A model generated the notes under the pieces. The model was not told the DNA's origin. It was given only the letters and a program-made list of their open reading frames with translations, and ran no database searches. From Burkholderia thailandensis E264 (GTDB taxonomy: Bacteria; Pseudomonadota; Gammaproteobacteria; Burkholderiales; Burkholderiaceae), in assembly GCF_000012365.1 (NCBI RefSeq), contig NC_007650.1:1550001-1614000 (forward strand): 64,000 nucleotides of DNA, in the 5' to 3' direction. The translations under genes were made by a program, and so were the position numbers. Below are positions 8,335-18,191 of this stretch, piece by piece. Each line of letters opens with the position of its first letter. Within the stretch, counting starts at the first letter, position 1.

Positions 8335-10848
8335 GTGAGCGCCCGGTCGGCCGCGCCGGATCGGCCGGACGGCGCGCCGGACGCGACGGCGCCCGCCGCC
8401 GACGCGTGGCGGCGCACGCCCGCGAGCGGCCTGTCGAGCGCGCAGGCGGCGGAGTTGCGCCGGCGCTTTGGCCCGAACGCGATCGACACGGGCGCCGGCC
8501 GCGGCGCGTGGCGCACGTCGCTCGACGTGCTGCGCGAGCCGATGCTGCTCCTGCTGCTCGGCGCGGGCGCCGTCTATCTGGCGCTCGGCGAATTGCCGGA
8601 CGCGCTGACGCTGCTCGCGTTCGTCGCCGCGATCGCCGCGCTCACGATCGTGCAGAGCCAGCGCACCGCGGGCGTGCTCGCCGCGCTGCGCGCGCTGTCC
8701 GCGCCGCGCGCCGACGTGATGCGCGACGGCGAACGCCGGCTCGTCTCGGCCACCGAGCTGGTGCCGGGCGATCTGCTGTGGATCGCCGAAGGCGCGCGCG
8801 TGCCGGCCGACGGCTGGCTCGTCGACGCGCACGAGCTGAGCGTCGACGAATCGCTGCTGACGGGCGAATCGGTGCCGCTCGACAAGGCAGCCGAGCGGCC
8901 CGACGCGCCGACGCCCGACGAAGCCGCGTGCCGCGTCTATTTCGGCTCGATGGTCGTGCGCGGGCAGGGGCGGATGATCGTCACTGACACCGGGGCGCGC
9001 ACCGCGCTCGGCCGCATCGGCAAGTCGCTCACGAGCATCGCGGGCGCGCCGTCGCCGCTGCAGCGCGACGCGCGCGCGCTCGCGAACCGAATCGCGCTCG
9101 TCGCGCTCGCGCTGTGCGCGGCGCTCGTCGCCGTCTACCGCTGGCGCTCGGGCGAATGGCTGCCGGGCGTGCTCGCGGGGATCACGCTCGCGATGGGCAT
9201 CTTTCCCGAGGAAATTCCCGTCGTGATGACCGTGTTCATGGCGCTCGGCGCGCGCCGCATCGCCGACGAGGGCATGCTCACGCGCCGCATGAGCGCGATC
9301 GAGGCGCTCGGGCAGACGTCGGTGCTGTGCGTCGACAAGACGGGCACGCTCACGCAGAACCGGATGACGGTGCGCGCGCTGTTCGCGAACGGCCGGCGCT
9401 GGACGCTCGGCGACGACGCGCTCGACATCGACGAGTCGTTCCACGAGCTGCTCGAATATCTGGTGCTCGCCAGCGAGATCGAGCCCGTCGATCCGATGGA
9501 GCGCGCGTTCCGGCATGCGGGCCGCCGATGCCTCGCCGGCACCGAGCATCTGCACGACGACTGGTCGCTCGTCCAGGAATATGCGCTGACCCCCGAGCTG
9601 CCGGCGATGTCGCACGTGTGGCGCGCGCCGCGGCTCGATCATTGCCCGGTCGCGTGCAAGGGCGCGCCCGAGGCGATCATCTCGCTGTGCCATCTCGACG
9701 GCGCGACGGCGCGCGCGCTGTTCGACGAAGCCGAGCGCATGGCCGCGCGCGGGCTGCGCGTGCTCGGCGTCGCGCGGGCCGCGCACGCGCGAGGCGAATG
9801 GCCCGCGCGGCAGCACGACTTCGATTTCCGGTTCGTCGGGCTGGTCGGCCTGATCGACCCGGTGCGCGCCGAGGTGGCCGACGCGATCGCCACGTGCCGC
9901 GCGGCCGGCATCCGCGTCGTGATGATCACGGGCGACTATCCGTCGACCGCGCGCGCGGTCGCGGGCGAGGTCGGCGTCGCCGCGCATGCGGTCGTCACGG
10001 GCGACGAAATCGCGGCGATGAGCGACGCGGCGCTCGGCGAAGCGGCCGAGCGCGCCGACGTGTTCGCGCGCGTGCGGCCGGACCAGAAGCTGCGCCTCGT
10101 CACCGCGCTCGAACGCGGCGGGCACGTCGTCGCGATGACGGGCGACGGCGTGAACGACGCGCCCGCGCTGAAGGCCGCGCACGTCGGCATCGCGATGGGG
10201 CTGCACGGCGCCGAGGTCGCGCGCGAGGTCGCCGCGCTCGTGCTGCTGCGCGACGATTTCACGCCGATCGTGTCGGCGATCCGCCAGGGCCGGCGCATCT
10301 ACGCGAACCTGATGCAGGCGCTCGGCTATACGGTCTCCGTCCATCTGCCGATGATCGCCGCGGTGATGGTGCCCGCGCTCGCCGGCTGGCCCGCGATGCT
10401 CGCGCCGCTGCACATCGTGTCGCTGCAGCTCGTGATCGATCCGGTGTGCTCGCTCGTGTTCGAGAACGAGCCCGCGCGCATCGACGCGATGCGCGTGCCG
10501 CCGAGGCCGCCGCACGTGCGGCCGTGGACGTCGCCGCTCATCGCGCGGGGCGCGGCGGCGGGCGCGCTCGCGGCGGCCGGCGTGATCGGCCTGTACGCGC
10601 TGCTGCTCGCGCGCGGTGGCGACCCGGCATTCGCGCGCACCGTGGCGTTCGTCGCGCTCGTCGCGGTCAACGTCGCGCTGATCTTCGTCGTCCGTTCGCT
10701 CGCGGGCGGCGAGCGCGCAAGCAGGCCGTTCGCGGGCAACCGGTATCTGTGGATCGTGCCCGCGTGCGCCGCGTGCGGGCTGCTGGCGCTGCTCGCGGTC
10801 CCGCCGCTCGCGGCGCTGTTCGGGCTCGTCCCGCTGCTCGCGCGCTGA
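8335..10848 (+). CDS. cation-translocating P-type ATPase (P2 type)
   Basis: An 837-residue P-type ATPase. The phosphorylation site is DKTGTLTQ with D334. The actuator loop TGES (SLLTGESVPLD), the hinge GDGVNDAPALKAAHVGIAMG and the nucleotide-binding segment KGAPE are present. Transmembrane helix 4 carries FPEEIPV, a variant of the PEGLP/PEGLV seen in Ca2+ and Mg2+ pumps, and helix 6 carries IDPVCSLVFENEP. This places it in the P2 (Ca2+/Mg2+-like) class, but the ion cannot be read from sequence. The GTG at 8335 is the most probable start; the frame is open further upstream but overlaps the preceding gene. It follows an FNR-box gene and precedes a membrane protein gene. Confidence 0.9.
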   Translation: MSARSAAPDRPDGAPDATAPAADAWRRTPASGLSSAQAAELRRRFGPNAIDTGAGRGAWRTSLDVLREPMLLLLLGAGAVYLALGELPDALTLLAFVAAIAALTIVQSQRTAGVLAALRALSAPRADVMRDGERRLVSATELVPGDLLWIAEGARVPADGWLVDAHELSVDESLLTGESVPLDKAAERPDAPTPDEAACRVYFGSMVVRGQGRMIVTDTGARTALGRIGKSLTSIAGAPSPLQRDARALANRIALVALALCAALVAVYRWRSGEWLPGVLAGITLAMGIFPEEIPVVMTVFMALGARRIADEGMLTRRMSAIEALGQTSVLCVDKTGTLTQNRMTVRALFANGRRWTLGDDALDIDESFHELLEYLVLASEIEPVDPMERAFRHAGRRCLAGTEHLHDDWSLVQEYALTPELPAMSHVWRAPRLDHCPVACKGAPEAIISLCHLDGATARALFDEAERMAARGLRVLGVARAAHARGEWPARQHDFDFRFVGLVGLIDPVRAEVADAIATCRAAGIRVVMITGDYPSTARAVAGEVGVAAHAVVTGDEIAAMSDAALGEAAERADVFARVRPDQKLRLVTALERGGHVVAMTGDGVNDAPALKAAHVGIAMGLHGAEVAREVAALVLLRDDFTPIVSAIRQGRRIYANLMQALGYTVSVHLPMIAAVMVPALAGWPAMLAPLHIVSLQLVIDPVCSLVFENEPARIDAMRVPPRPPHVRPWTSPLIARGAAAGALAAAGVIGLYALLLARGGDPAFARTVAFVALVAVNVALIFVVRSLAGGERASRPFAGNRYLWIVPACAACGLLALLAVPPLAALFGLVPLLAR

Positions 10849-10899
10849 GCGCGGCGCCCGAGCCGCGCAGCCGCGCCGCCGATTCGAGGAATCACGCCG

Positions 10900-11523
10900 A
10901 TGTCGACTCTCGCCGCATTGTTCGCCACGATCCTGCTGCTGAACCTCGTGCCGGCGTTCGCGCCGCCGACGTGGATGGCGATGTCGTGGCTCGGCTTCAG
11001 CCGGCCCGAAGACGATCCGCTGCTGATGGCGCTCGTCGCGGCGGGCGCGGCGACGAGCGGCCGGCTGATGCTCGCCAAGGCGTCGCGCGCGCTCGTGCGA
11101 GGGCGCCTGATGGGCGAAGCGGACCGCCGCAACGTCGACGTCGCGAGGGCGTGGATCGAGCAGCGCCGGCGCGCGACCGCCTGGGTGCTGCTTGCGTATG
11201 CGTTCAGTCCGCTGCCGTCGAACTATCTGTTCATCGCCTACGGGCTGACCGGGCTGCCGCTGCCGCTGATCGGCGTGCCGTTCTTCTTCGGGCGGCTGGC
11301 GAGCTACGCGCTGTGGGCGTGGCTCGGTCAGTTCACGCACGATTACGTCGAGCCGGAATCGAATCTCGGCGGCGCGTATCTCGGCCTCTATTTCGCGGTG
11401 TCGCAGCTCGCGTTTCTCGCGCTCGTCTATGTATTCGCGAAGATCGACTGGGCGTATCTGCAGCGCGAGCGCAAGCTGCGCTTTCGACGCGCAGGAAAGG
11501 ACGGCGGCGGGGCAAACGCCTGA
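10900..11523 (+). CDS. small integral membrane protein, VTT/DedA-like
   Basis: A 207-residue protein with an N-terminal hydrophobic helix, a central soluble helix and at least three more hydrophobic segments. The stretch AYAFSPLPSNYLFIAYGL with a following GVPFFFGRLASY resembles the re-entrant region of the VTT/DedA (SNARE-associated) family, which includes lipid scramblases and transport proteins. The match is partial, so the family call is tentative. It lies 51 bases after the P-type ATPase in the same direction and is probably co-transcribed with it. Confidence 0.7.
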   Translation: MSTLAALFATILLLNLVPAFAPPTWMAMSWLGFSRPEDDPLLMALVAAGAATSGRLMLAKASRALVRGRLMGEADRRNVDVARAWIEQRRRATAWVLLAYAFSPLPSNYLFIAYGLTGLPLPLIGVPFFFGRLASYALWAWLGQFTHDYVEPESNLGGAYLGLYFAVSQLAFLALVYVFAKIDWAYLQRERKLRFRRAGKDGGGANA

Positions 11524-11678
11524 CGGCCGCGGGGCGGCGCGCGAGCGATCGACGGCTTCGCGGGCCACCGCGCGCCCGCGGCGGCCGAGGCGAGCGCGTC
11601 GCGCGCCGGCGCGTTGCCGCGCGAAAAGGATGCGCCGGGCCGTGCGAATCGCCGGCGCGCGCCGCATCCGCAGCGGCG

Positions 11679-14117
11679 TCAGGACGGGCGGCGCGCGCCG
11701 CGTTGCGCCGGCGCGTCGGTCGTCTCGCGCTTTCGGGCCGCGCGAGACGCCGCGCGCGCCATCCATCCGAGCGCGGCCGCCTTCAGCAGCGCGAGCGCGA
11801 TTGCAAAGCCGATCGTCGCGACGAACGCCGCCGCGACGATCGGAAACGCGAGCGGCGTCATCAGCGCGCCGCTCGTCGTCAGCGCGACGGCGAGCGCGAC
11901 GTCGGCGAGCGACGAGCCGACGAGCAGCGCCCCCGGCCGCGTCGGCCGCCCGCGCCGGCGGTTGCGGATCACGTAGACGACTGCCTGGCTGTCGAACACG
12001 AGCGTGGCGAACGCGAGGCTGCGCAGCGCGTCGATCGGCAGCGCATAACGAAAATAGGCGACCGCGATCACGGCGATGCCGAACGCGCACTGGCACAGGC
12101 CGATCGCGACGGCGATCAACGTGATTCGCCGCATTCTCCATGCGTCCGGCATGGCCGACGGGCTCACGCGGTCGGTCGTCAGCGCCATCGTGATGAAGTC
12201 GCCCGTGACGAGCAGCAGCGCCATCAGCATCGGCGTCAGGAGCGCGTGCCCCGTCATGACGACGCCTGCCGCGAGAAACAGCACGAGATGGATTTTCTTC
12301 GCAAGCGCGTTGAGCGCGTATGTCGTCAGTCGCTCGAACGCGAGGCGGCCCTCGACGATCGCCGCGACGATGCCGTCGAGGCCGGGCTTGGTCAGCACGA
12401 TCGCCGCGGCCTTTTTCGCGACGTCGGTCGCGCTCGACACCGCGATGCCCGCCTGCGCCTGCCGCAGCGCGGGCGCGTCGTTGACGCCGTCGCCGCACAT
12501 CGCGACGACGTGCCCGTCGCCCTGGAACGCCTTCACCAGATGGAACTTGTCTTCGGGCAGCACCTGCGCGTAGACGTCGACATCCTCGGACGGGCGCGGC
12601 GGCCGGCTCGCATCCGTGCGCGACGCGACGCGCGCGCCGAGCCCGACCGCGCGCGCGCCGAGCCCGACCGCGCGCGCGACGACGGCGGCCGTCGCCGCCG
12701 TGTCGCCCGTGATCATCACCGCGCGCACGCCCATCGCGCGCAGCTTCGAGACGAGCGGCGCGGAATCGGCGCGCGGCGGATCGCCAAGGCCGACATAGCC
12801 GACGAGCGAAACGGGGCCGCCGTCTTGCCCGGCGGCGACGGCAAGCACGCGCAGCCCGTTTCGCGCGAGCGCATCGATCGCGGCCGTGTCGACGGGTACC
12901 CCCGCCGCCGCGGCAACCGCCGCGGGCGCGCCCTTGAGCACGCGCAGCATCCGTGCGCCGCCGACATCGACGTACGCGTCGGCGATCCTGCGCGTCGGAT
13001 CGAACGGCGTGAATCGCACGACGCGCGCGTCCGCGAGCGGCCGCGAACAGTGCGCCGCGCTCGCGCGCCTGAGCGCCGCGTCGCGAATCGCCGTATCGAC
13101 GGCGTCCGGCGAGCCTTCCGCGCTCGCGAGCGCCGCGCAGGCAAGCACGTCGTCTTCGCCCGCGTCCGGCGACGCCGCGCGCACCGCGTCCACCCGCATT
13201 GCGTTCTCGGTCAGCGTGCCGGTCTTGTCGACGCACAGCACGTCGACGGCCGCGGCGTCGTGCAGCGCGGACAGACGCGTGAGCAGGACGCCGCCGCGCG
13301 CGAGACGCTGCGCGCCGAGCGCGGCCGCGAGCGTGAAGGTTGCCGGCAGCGCGACCGGAATCGACACGAGCACCGCCGTCAGCACGAGCGCGACGAGATG
13401 CGGCAGCGCCATGCCGGCCGCGTGCGCGTACAGCACGAGCGCGGCGACGATCGCCGCATTCACGATCGCGAGATTGCGCACGGCCGCGACGATCGCGCGC
13501 TGCTCGCTGCTGTCGCCCGCCGCCGTGCGGACCAGTTCGGCCGTGCGGCCGAAGTAGGTGCGCGCGCCCGTCGCCGTCACTTCGGCTATCGCGGCGCCCT
13601 GGCGCACGAGCGCGCCCGCGTAAGCCGCCGCGCCCGCGCCCGCGTCGACGGGAGCGGATTCGCCCGTCAGCATCGACTGGTCGAGCAGCACCGCGCCGGA
13701 GGCGATCCGCACGTCGGCGGGCACGATCACGCCGAGCGCCAGCCTCACGGCGTCGCCGGGCACGAGCGACGCCGCCGGAACGCGTGTCCATCGCCCGTCG
13801 CGCTTGACCGTCGCCACGGGCGCGAGCCGAGCCTTCAGCGCGTCCAGCACGCCGGCCGCGCGCGTTTCCTGAAACAGGCTGAGCGCGACGTTGAAGATCA
13901 GCAGCGCGCCGATGATCGCCGCCTCGAGCCGCTCGCCGACGACGAGCTGCAACACGATCGCCGCTTCGAGCATCCACGGGATCGGCGCCCAGAAACGCGC
14001 GGCGATGCGCCGCGCAAGCGGCACGCGCGTCTCGGCCACTTCGTTCGGGCCCGATTGCGCAAGGCGCTGCGCGGCTTGCGCGCTCGTCAGGCCTTGCAGG
14101 TCGCCCGCGTCCATCAT
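11679..14117 (-). CDS. plasma-membrane proton-efflux-type P-type ATPase (P3A)
   Basis: An 812-residue P-type ATPase of the fungal/plant H+-ATPase class. D297 in DKTGTLTENAM is the phosphorylation site; TGES, the KGAP segment, TGD and MCGDGVNDAPALRQA follow in order. The last third has six hydrophobic segments including LLLVTGDFITMALTTD, typical of P3A pumps. It probably exports protons and could support pH homeostasis in low oxygen. The ATG at 14117 (followed by a second ATG) starts the homologous region. A 21-base tandem duplication repeats AVGLGAR in the P domain. It converges on the membrane protein gene at 10900. Confidence 0.9.
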   Translation of the reverse strand: MMDAGDLQGLTSAQAAQRLAQSGPNEVAETRVPLARRIAARFWAPIPWMLEAAIVLQLVVGERLEAAIIGALLIFNVALSLFQETRAAGVLDALKARLAPVATVKRDGRWTRVPAASLVPGDAVRLALGVIVPADVRIASGAVLLDQSMLTGESAPVDAGAGAAAYAGALVRQGAAIAEVTATGARTYFGRTAELVRTAAGDSSEQRAIVAAVRNLAIVNAAIVAALVLYAHAAGMALPHLVALVLTAVLVSIPVALPATFTLAAALGAQRLARGGVLLTRLSALHDAAAVDVLCVDKTGTLTENAMRVDAVRAASPDAGEDDVLACAALASAEGSPDAVDTAIRDAALRRASAAHCSRPLADARVVRFTPFDPTRRIADAYVDVGGARMLRVLKGAPAAVAAAAGVPVDTAAIDALARNGLRVLAVAAGQDGGPVSLVGYVGLGDPPRADSAPLVSKLRAMGVRAVMITGDTAATAAVVARAVGLGARAVGLGARVASRTDASRPPRPSEDVDVYAQVLPEDKFHLVKAFQGDGHVVAMCGDGVNDAPALRQAQAGIAVSSATDVAKKAAAIVLTKPGLDGIVAAIVEGRLAFERLTTYALNALAKKIHLVLFLAAGVVMTGHALLTPMLMALLLVTGDFITMALTTDRVSPSAMPDAWRMRRITLIAVAIGLCQCAFGIAVIAVAYFRYALPIDALRSLAFATLVFDSQAVVYVIRNRRRGRPTRPGALLVGSSLADVALAVALTTSGALMTPLAFPIVAAAFVATIGFAIALALLKAAALGWMARAASRAARKRETTDAPAQRGARRPS
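12633..12674 (-). repeat. 21-bp in-frame tandem duplication in the ATPase gene
   Basis: Two consecutive 21-base units, exact over most of their length, duplicate the residues AVGLGAR in the P domain between the conserved TGD motif and YAQVLPEDK. The period is a multiple of three, so the frame is kept. It looks like replication slippage and is a likely strain-variable spot. Confidence 0.7.
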
Positions 14118-14354
14118 CGCGGCGCGGCCACGGTCGGGCCGCGGCGGGGCGCGGCAGGGCGTCGCGCGAGTGCACGCGCGCGGGGCGAGCGGCGCGCGAG
14201 TTCGACGCGGGTATCGGGTTCGACGCCGGCGCCCGCGCTCCGGCACGGCGGCCGCGCCTGATCGGCCACTCGGCGGGCCGAGGGCCGGCATCCGCCGCGC
14301 CCGGGCGCCGGCGAGCGAGTGACGTCGATGTTTCGCGGAGCCGTCATCGCCGCG

Positions 14355-15725
14355 CTACAGCTCGGGCAGATACGCGGGCTCGGCCCGCCGCTCGCGCGCC
14401 TTCGCCTGGGCCGCCCGCACGAACGGCTGCACGGCGACACCGGCGATCGGACGCCGCAGCGCGCCCGGCCAGATGCCGCGCCTCAGCGCGGCGACGAGCC
14501 CCGCCGCCTCCAGATAATTGTCGACCTCGTGCAGTTGCCCCGGCGCCCACGGCAGATCCGCGAGCCGGTTGCGCATGACGTTCGCGTTGCCGCGCACCGC
14601 GATGACCGGCATCCGCTGCTCGAGCGCCGCGAGCACCGGCAGCCCGATACAGCCGTCCGGCGTGATCACGCACGACACGTCGGCGGCCGTGAGCGTGCCG
14701 CTCGCACGCATTGCGGCAGCGCTCGCGACGATCCGCGGGCTCTGCTTCAGGCCTTTCAGCACGCACATGAAGAAGCCGGTGGAAATCGCTTCGGCGGCCA
14801 TCCGCGGATCGACGATGCCGATGTCCTCGTGCGCGACCGCCGCCGAGTCGGACATCGGCGCATGCGCGGCCGGCACGTTCAGGAGCAGCGACAGCGCGTG
14901 CGTGAGCAGCGCCTCGGCGCCGCCCCACGGATTCACGAGCTCGCCGTGGCTGCGGAAATACGCGATGCGCCGCTCGGCCTCCACCGCGACGCGGCTCGAC
15001 AGCGCGATCGCGTCGAACTCGCCGCGCCGCGCGGCGATCGCATCGAGCAGCCGGTCGAGATGCCTGACCGTGCCCGTCGCCCGCCCGGACGGCATGAAAT
15101 GCGACGCCACCTGCACGTCGGGATCGGTCAGCACGACGCCGGGGCACTGGATGCCGCACGTCGCGCCGGCGGCCGCCACCGAGTTGATCGCCGCATGGAG
15201 GATCGGTGCGTCGTCGTGCGCCTCGACGATCGCGAGCACGCGATTCGCGCGCACGCGCCGCAAGCCGATCGTGCCCATCAGCAGGCGCGTCAGCGTGCTG
15301 CCCTCGAGGTACAGCGCATTCCCGGGCATCTCGTTCAGATCGGATGCGTTGACCGCATTCGGATGGGTGAGCAGCGTGTCGCAGACCGATGCGAGCAGCG
15401 CGACGGCCGGCGCCGCGTCGCCGGCATGCCCGCCGATCGCGCAGCCGATGCCGGTGGGCACGATCATTGCGACGTTGAATGCGTCCGTTTCGCCGATCTC
15501 GCGCTCGACGAATCCGAACGCCGAATTCGTCGCGACGCCCGCGGGCGCGTCTTCGATCACGCCGACTTCGCACCGCCACGTCGTCGCGTCGCTCGACGCG
15601 ACGACGAACCGGACCGGCAGCGACGACGCGCCCACCTGCCGCATCACCGCGCGCTCGACGTGCGAAAGCGGCCGCTCGGACGCGGCCGGCACGGGGATCT
15701 CGATACTCAGCTCTCGCACCTGCAT
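14355..15725 (-). CDS. DUF3326 domain protein
   Basis: A 456-residue protein whose main part (from about residue 95) carries the DUF3326 signature: IVPTGIGCAIGGHAGDAAP, LLTHPNAVNASDL, NALYLEG and a Ser/Thr-rich CGIQCPGVVLTD segment. The first 90 residues (IEIPVPAASERPLSHVERAV) are extra to the shorter forms known from cyanobacteria. The function is not known. The ATG at 15725 is chosen because homology starts there; the frame runs further up through the regulatory region. It is divergent from archease, with an FNR-type box between them that could serve both. Confidence 0.8.
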   Translation of the reverse strand: MQVRELSIEIPVPAASERPLSHVERAVMRQVGASSLPVRFVVASSDATTWRCEVGVIEDAPAGVATNSAFGFVEREIGETDAFNVAMIVPTGIGCAIGGHAGDAAPAVALLASVCDTLLTHPNAVNASDLNEMPGNALYLEGSTLTRLLMGTIGLRRVRANRVLAIVEAHDDAPILHAAINSVAAAGATCGIQCPGVVLTDPDVQVASHFMPSGRATGTVRHLDRLLDAIAARRGEFDAIALSSRVAVEAERRIAYFRSHGELVNPWGGAEALLTHALSLLLNVPAAHAPMSDSAAVAHEDIGIVDPRMAAEAISTGFFMCVLKGLKQSPRIVASAAAMRASGTLTAADVSCVITPDGCIGLPVLAALEQRMPVIAVRGNANVMRNRLADLPWAPGQLHEVDNYLEAAGLVAALRRGIWPGALRRPIAGVAVQPFVRAAQAKARERRAEPAYLPEL

Positions 15726-15789
15726 GATGGCCTCCCACTCGACGCTCCGCCGCCGCGCCTCGATTTTGAGCGAGGCCCCGGCGCGGCGA

Positions 15790-15803
15790 TTGACGCAAGT
15801 CAA
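15790..15803. promoter_or_regulatory. FNR/Anr-type box between DUF3326 and archease genes
   Basis: TTGAC-GCAA-GTCAA is a symmetric 14-bp FNR/Anr-like site. On the plus strand a TAGGCT -10-like hexamer at 15825-15830 places a transcription start near 15837, about 41 bases from the box centre, exactly the class II spacing. On the minus strand CAAAAT (complement of 15763-15768) is similarly spaced. The site may therefore activate both divergent genes. Confidence 0.65.
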
Positions 15804-15876
15804 GGCCCGCCCGGACGCGACGCCTAGGCTTGTCTCGCATGCGATTGGGCGGCAGGGCACGCGCGGAGCGACGCAA

Positions 15877-16296
15877 ATGACCGCATTCTGGGAACACTTC
15901 CGGCATGGCGCGGACATCGGCGTGCGCGGCGTCGGCGAGACGCTCGCGCAGGCTTACGAACAGGCCGCGCTCGCGCTGACGGCGATCGTCGCGAATCCGG
16001 CGTCGGTCCGGGCGCTGCGCGACGTCGAGATCGCGTGCGCGGAGGCGGACCGCGAACTGCTGCTCGTCGACTGGCTCAACGCCATCGTCTACGAAATGGC
16101 GGTGCGCAAGATGCTGTTCAGCCGCTTCGAAGTGACGCTCGCCGAAAACGGCCTGCGCGCGCGCATCGCGGGCGAGCGGATCGACGCCGCGCGGCACCGG
16201 CCGGCCGTCGAGCCGAAGGGCGCGACCTACACGGCGCTCCACGTGGGCCGCCGCGGCGACGGCGCGTGGGCCGCCGAGTGCGTCGTCGACGTATGA
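15877..16296 (+). CDS. archease, RtcB partner
   Basis: A 139-residue protein of the archease family: EHFRHGADIGVRGVGETLAQAYEQAALAL at the N-terminus and LLLVDWLNAIVYEM in the middle are diagnostic. Archease speeds up guanylylation of the RNA ligase RtcB and widens its nucleotide use. The RtcB gene starts 13 bases after its stop, so the two form an operon. A class II-spaced FNR-type box lies about 75 bases upstream of the ATG, so low-oxygen expression is likely. No RtcR-type sigma54 regulator gene is next to it, unlike the E. coli rtc operon. Confidence 0.9.
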   Translation: MTAFWEHFRHGADIGVRGVGETLAQAYEQAALALTAIVANPASVRALRDVEIACAEADRELLLVDWLNAIVYEMAVRKMLFSRFEVTLAENGLRARIAGERIDAARHRPAVEPKGATYTALHVGRRGDGAWAAECVVDV

Positions 16297-16309
16297 ACGG
16301 AGCTTGCCG

Positions 16310-17743
16310 ATGGATTTGACCCGACTGACGCGGCACGGCGAATTCGAGTGGCACATCCCCGCGACGGGCGCGATGCGCGTGCCGGGCGTCATTTATGCGG
16401 ACCGCAAGCTGATCGCCGACATGGACGACAAGGTCTACGAGCAGGTTTGCAACGTCGCAATGCTACCGGGCATCGTCGGCGCGTCGTACGCGATGCCGGA
16501 CGCGCACTGGGGATACGGTTTTCCGATCGGCGGCGTCGCGGCGTTCGACGCGCACGCGGGCGGCGTGATCTCGGCGGGCGGCGTCGGCTTCGACATCTCG
16601 TGCGGCGTGCGCACGCTGCACACGGGACTCGTGCGGGACGACATCGACGCGGTGAAGAAAACGCTCGCCGACGCGCTGTTCGCGCACATTCCGGCCGGCA
16701 TCGGCAGCACCGGGCGGCTTCGGCTGTCGGCCGCGAAAACGGACGACATGCTCACGGGCGGCGCCGTGTGGGCCGTCGAGCAGGGTTACGGAACGCCGAG
16801 CGATCTCGAGCGCATCGAAGAGGGCGGGATGGTGCGGCATGCGAAGCCGTCGATGGTGTCGGCGCTCGCGAAACGGCGCCAGCGCGACGAGCTGGGCACG
16901 CTCGGCTCCGGCAATCACTATCTCGAAGTGCAGGAGATCGAGGACATCTACGATCCCGCATGCGCGCAACGCTACGGGCTGCAGCGCGGGCAGGTCGTCG
17001 TGACGATCCACTGCGGCTCGCGCGGGCTGGGCCATCAGATCGGCACCGAGTTTCTGAAGGCCATGGTGATCGCCGCAAAAAGCTACGGGATCGCGCTGCC
17101 CGATCGCGAGCTCGCGTGCGCGCCCATTCTGTCGGACCTCGGCGAGCGCTACCTGGGCGCGATGCGCGCGGCGATCAACTGCGCGCTCGCGAACCGGCAG
17201 GTCCTCACGCATCTGACCCGCGAAGTCTTCGCGAAGGTATTGCCGGCCGCGCAGCTGACCCTGTTTTACGACGTGTCGCACAACACGTGCAAGGTCGAGG
17301 ATCACGTGATCGACGGCCGCCGCAGGCAGCTCTACGTGCACCGCAAGGGCGCCACGCGCGCGTTCGGGCCTGGACATCCGGCGCTGCCCGATGCGCTGCG
17401 CGACGCGGGCCAGCCGGTGCTGGTCGGCGGTAGCATGGGAACGGCGTCGTACGTCCTGGCGGGGGCGAACGCCCCGGGCGGCGAGCGCGCCTTCGGCTCG
17501 GCGTGCCACGGCGCGGGCCGCGCGATGAGCCGCTTCGCGGCCTCCCGGCGCTGGCGCGGCCGGGCGCTCGTCGACGAGCTCGCGGCCCGCGGCATCGTGA
17601 TCCGCAGCCTGTCGGACCGCGGCATCGCCGAAGAGGCGCCGGGCGCTTACAAGGACGTCGGCGCGGTCGTCGACGCCGCGGCCGAGGCCGGGCTCGCGCG
17701 CAAGGTCGCGCGGCTCGCGCCGCTTGTCTGCATCAAGGGTTGA
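16310..17743 (+). CDS. rtcB: RNA-splicing ligase RtcB
   Basis: A 477-residue RtcB. It joins RNA 2',3'-cyclic phosphate (or 3'-phosphate) ends to 5'-OH ends in a GTP- and Mn2+-dependent reaction and so repairs cleaved tRNA or rRNA. Metal and catalytic residues are visible in GGVGFDISCGVRTL, IHCGSRGLGHQ and DVSHNTCKVE; the guanylylated His lies in ACHGAGRAMSR. An upstream TTG at 16304 is in frame, but the ATG at 16310 has AGCTTG before it and matches the family start. It is co-transcribed with archease and followed after 57 bases by a small conserved gene. Confidence 0.95.
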   Translation: MDLTRLTRHGEFEWHIPATGAMRVPGVIYADRKLIADMDDKVYEQVCNVAMLPGIVGASYAMPDAHWGYGFPIGGVAAFDAHAGGVISAGGVGFDISCGVRTLHTGLVRDDIDAVKKTLADALFAHIPAGIGSTGRLRLSAAKTDDMLTGGAVWAVEQGYGTPSDLERIEEGGMVRHAKPSMVSALAKRRQRDELGTLGSGNHYLEVQEIEDIYDPACAQRYGLQRGQVVVTIHCGSRGLGHQIGTEFLKAMVIAAKSYGIALPDRELACAPILSDLGERYLGAMRAAINCALANRQVLTHLTREVFAKVLPAAQLTLFYDVSHNTCKVEDHVIDGRRRQLYVHRKGATRAFGPGHPALPDALRDAGQPVLVGGSMGTASYVLAGANAPGGERAFGSACHGAGRAMSRFAASRRWRGRALVDELAARGIVIRSLSDRGIAEEAPGAYKDVGAVVDAAAEAGLARKVARLAPLVCIKG

Positions 17744-17800
17744 CGCATCGCGCCGGTACGCAGCGAAGCAATCGATCTCAACCGGAACGGGAGAAAAACC

Positions 17801-18061
17801 ATGGCCAACAAGCTCAATTCCGCATCGCACCCCGCCACCGCGACCGAGATCCGCGACATCATCGGACCGGTCGAGGACGACGTCATCGCGAAAATACTCG
17901 AAATCGCGCCGACGAGCGCCGAAGTGCTCGACGCATACACGTGGCTGCGATCCGACGAGCGCCTGCTGTTCCGGCTCGATCGCGAGCCGCACGGGCGGGC
18001 CGCGCGCGTGTTCGAGATACTGGAGAGCGAGGAGGGGGACGACAACGACCGGCGCCAGTGA
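17801..18061 (+). CDS. small conserved hypothetical protein
   Basis: An 86-residue acidic protein with a predicted helical middle (VEDDVIAKILEIAPTSAEVLDAYTWL) and no membrane segment or known motif. GGGAG lies upstream at a good distance. Its position right behind RtcB and before another unassigned gene suggests the same operon, possibly an accessory to RNA repair or part of the low-oxygen set. The function is unknown. Confidence 0.7.
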   Translation: MANKLNSASHPATATEIRDIIGPVEDDVIAKILEIAPTSAEVLDAYTWLRSDERLLFRLDREPHGRAARVFEILESEEGDDNDRRQ

Positions 18062-18191
18062 CCTCGCTCGCGGGGAGGCGCGGGGGCAGCGCCGAGGGCG
18101 GGTCGCCGCGACGCGCGGCGTTCGCGCCGCGCGACACGCGCTCGCGCGCCCGAAGCCGTCATTCATCGTCGGTAACGACAGGCGAATCGTC

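Noticed and set aside
7729..14175. More than 2,000-codon minus-strand open frame across the ATPase genes
   Set aside because: Low-complexity Arg-rich translation, antisense to a clear P-type ATPase; GC-rich artefact.
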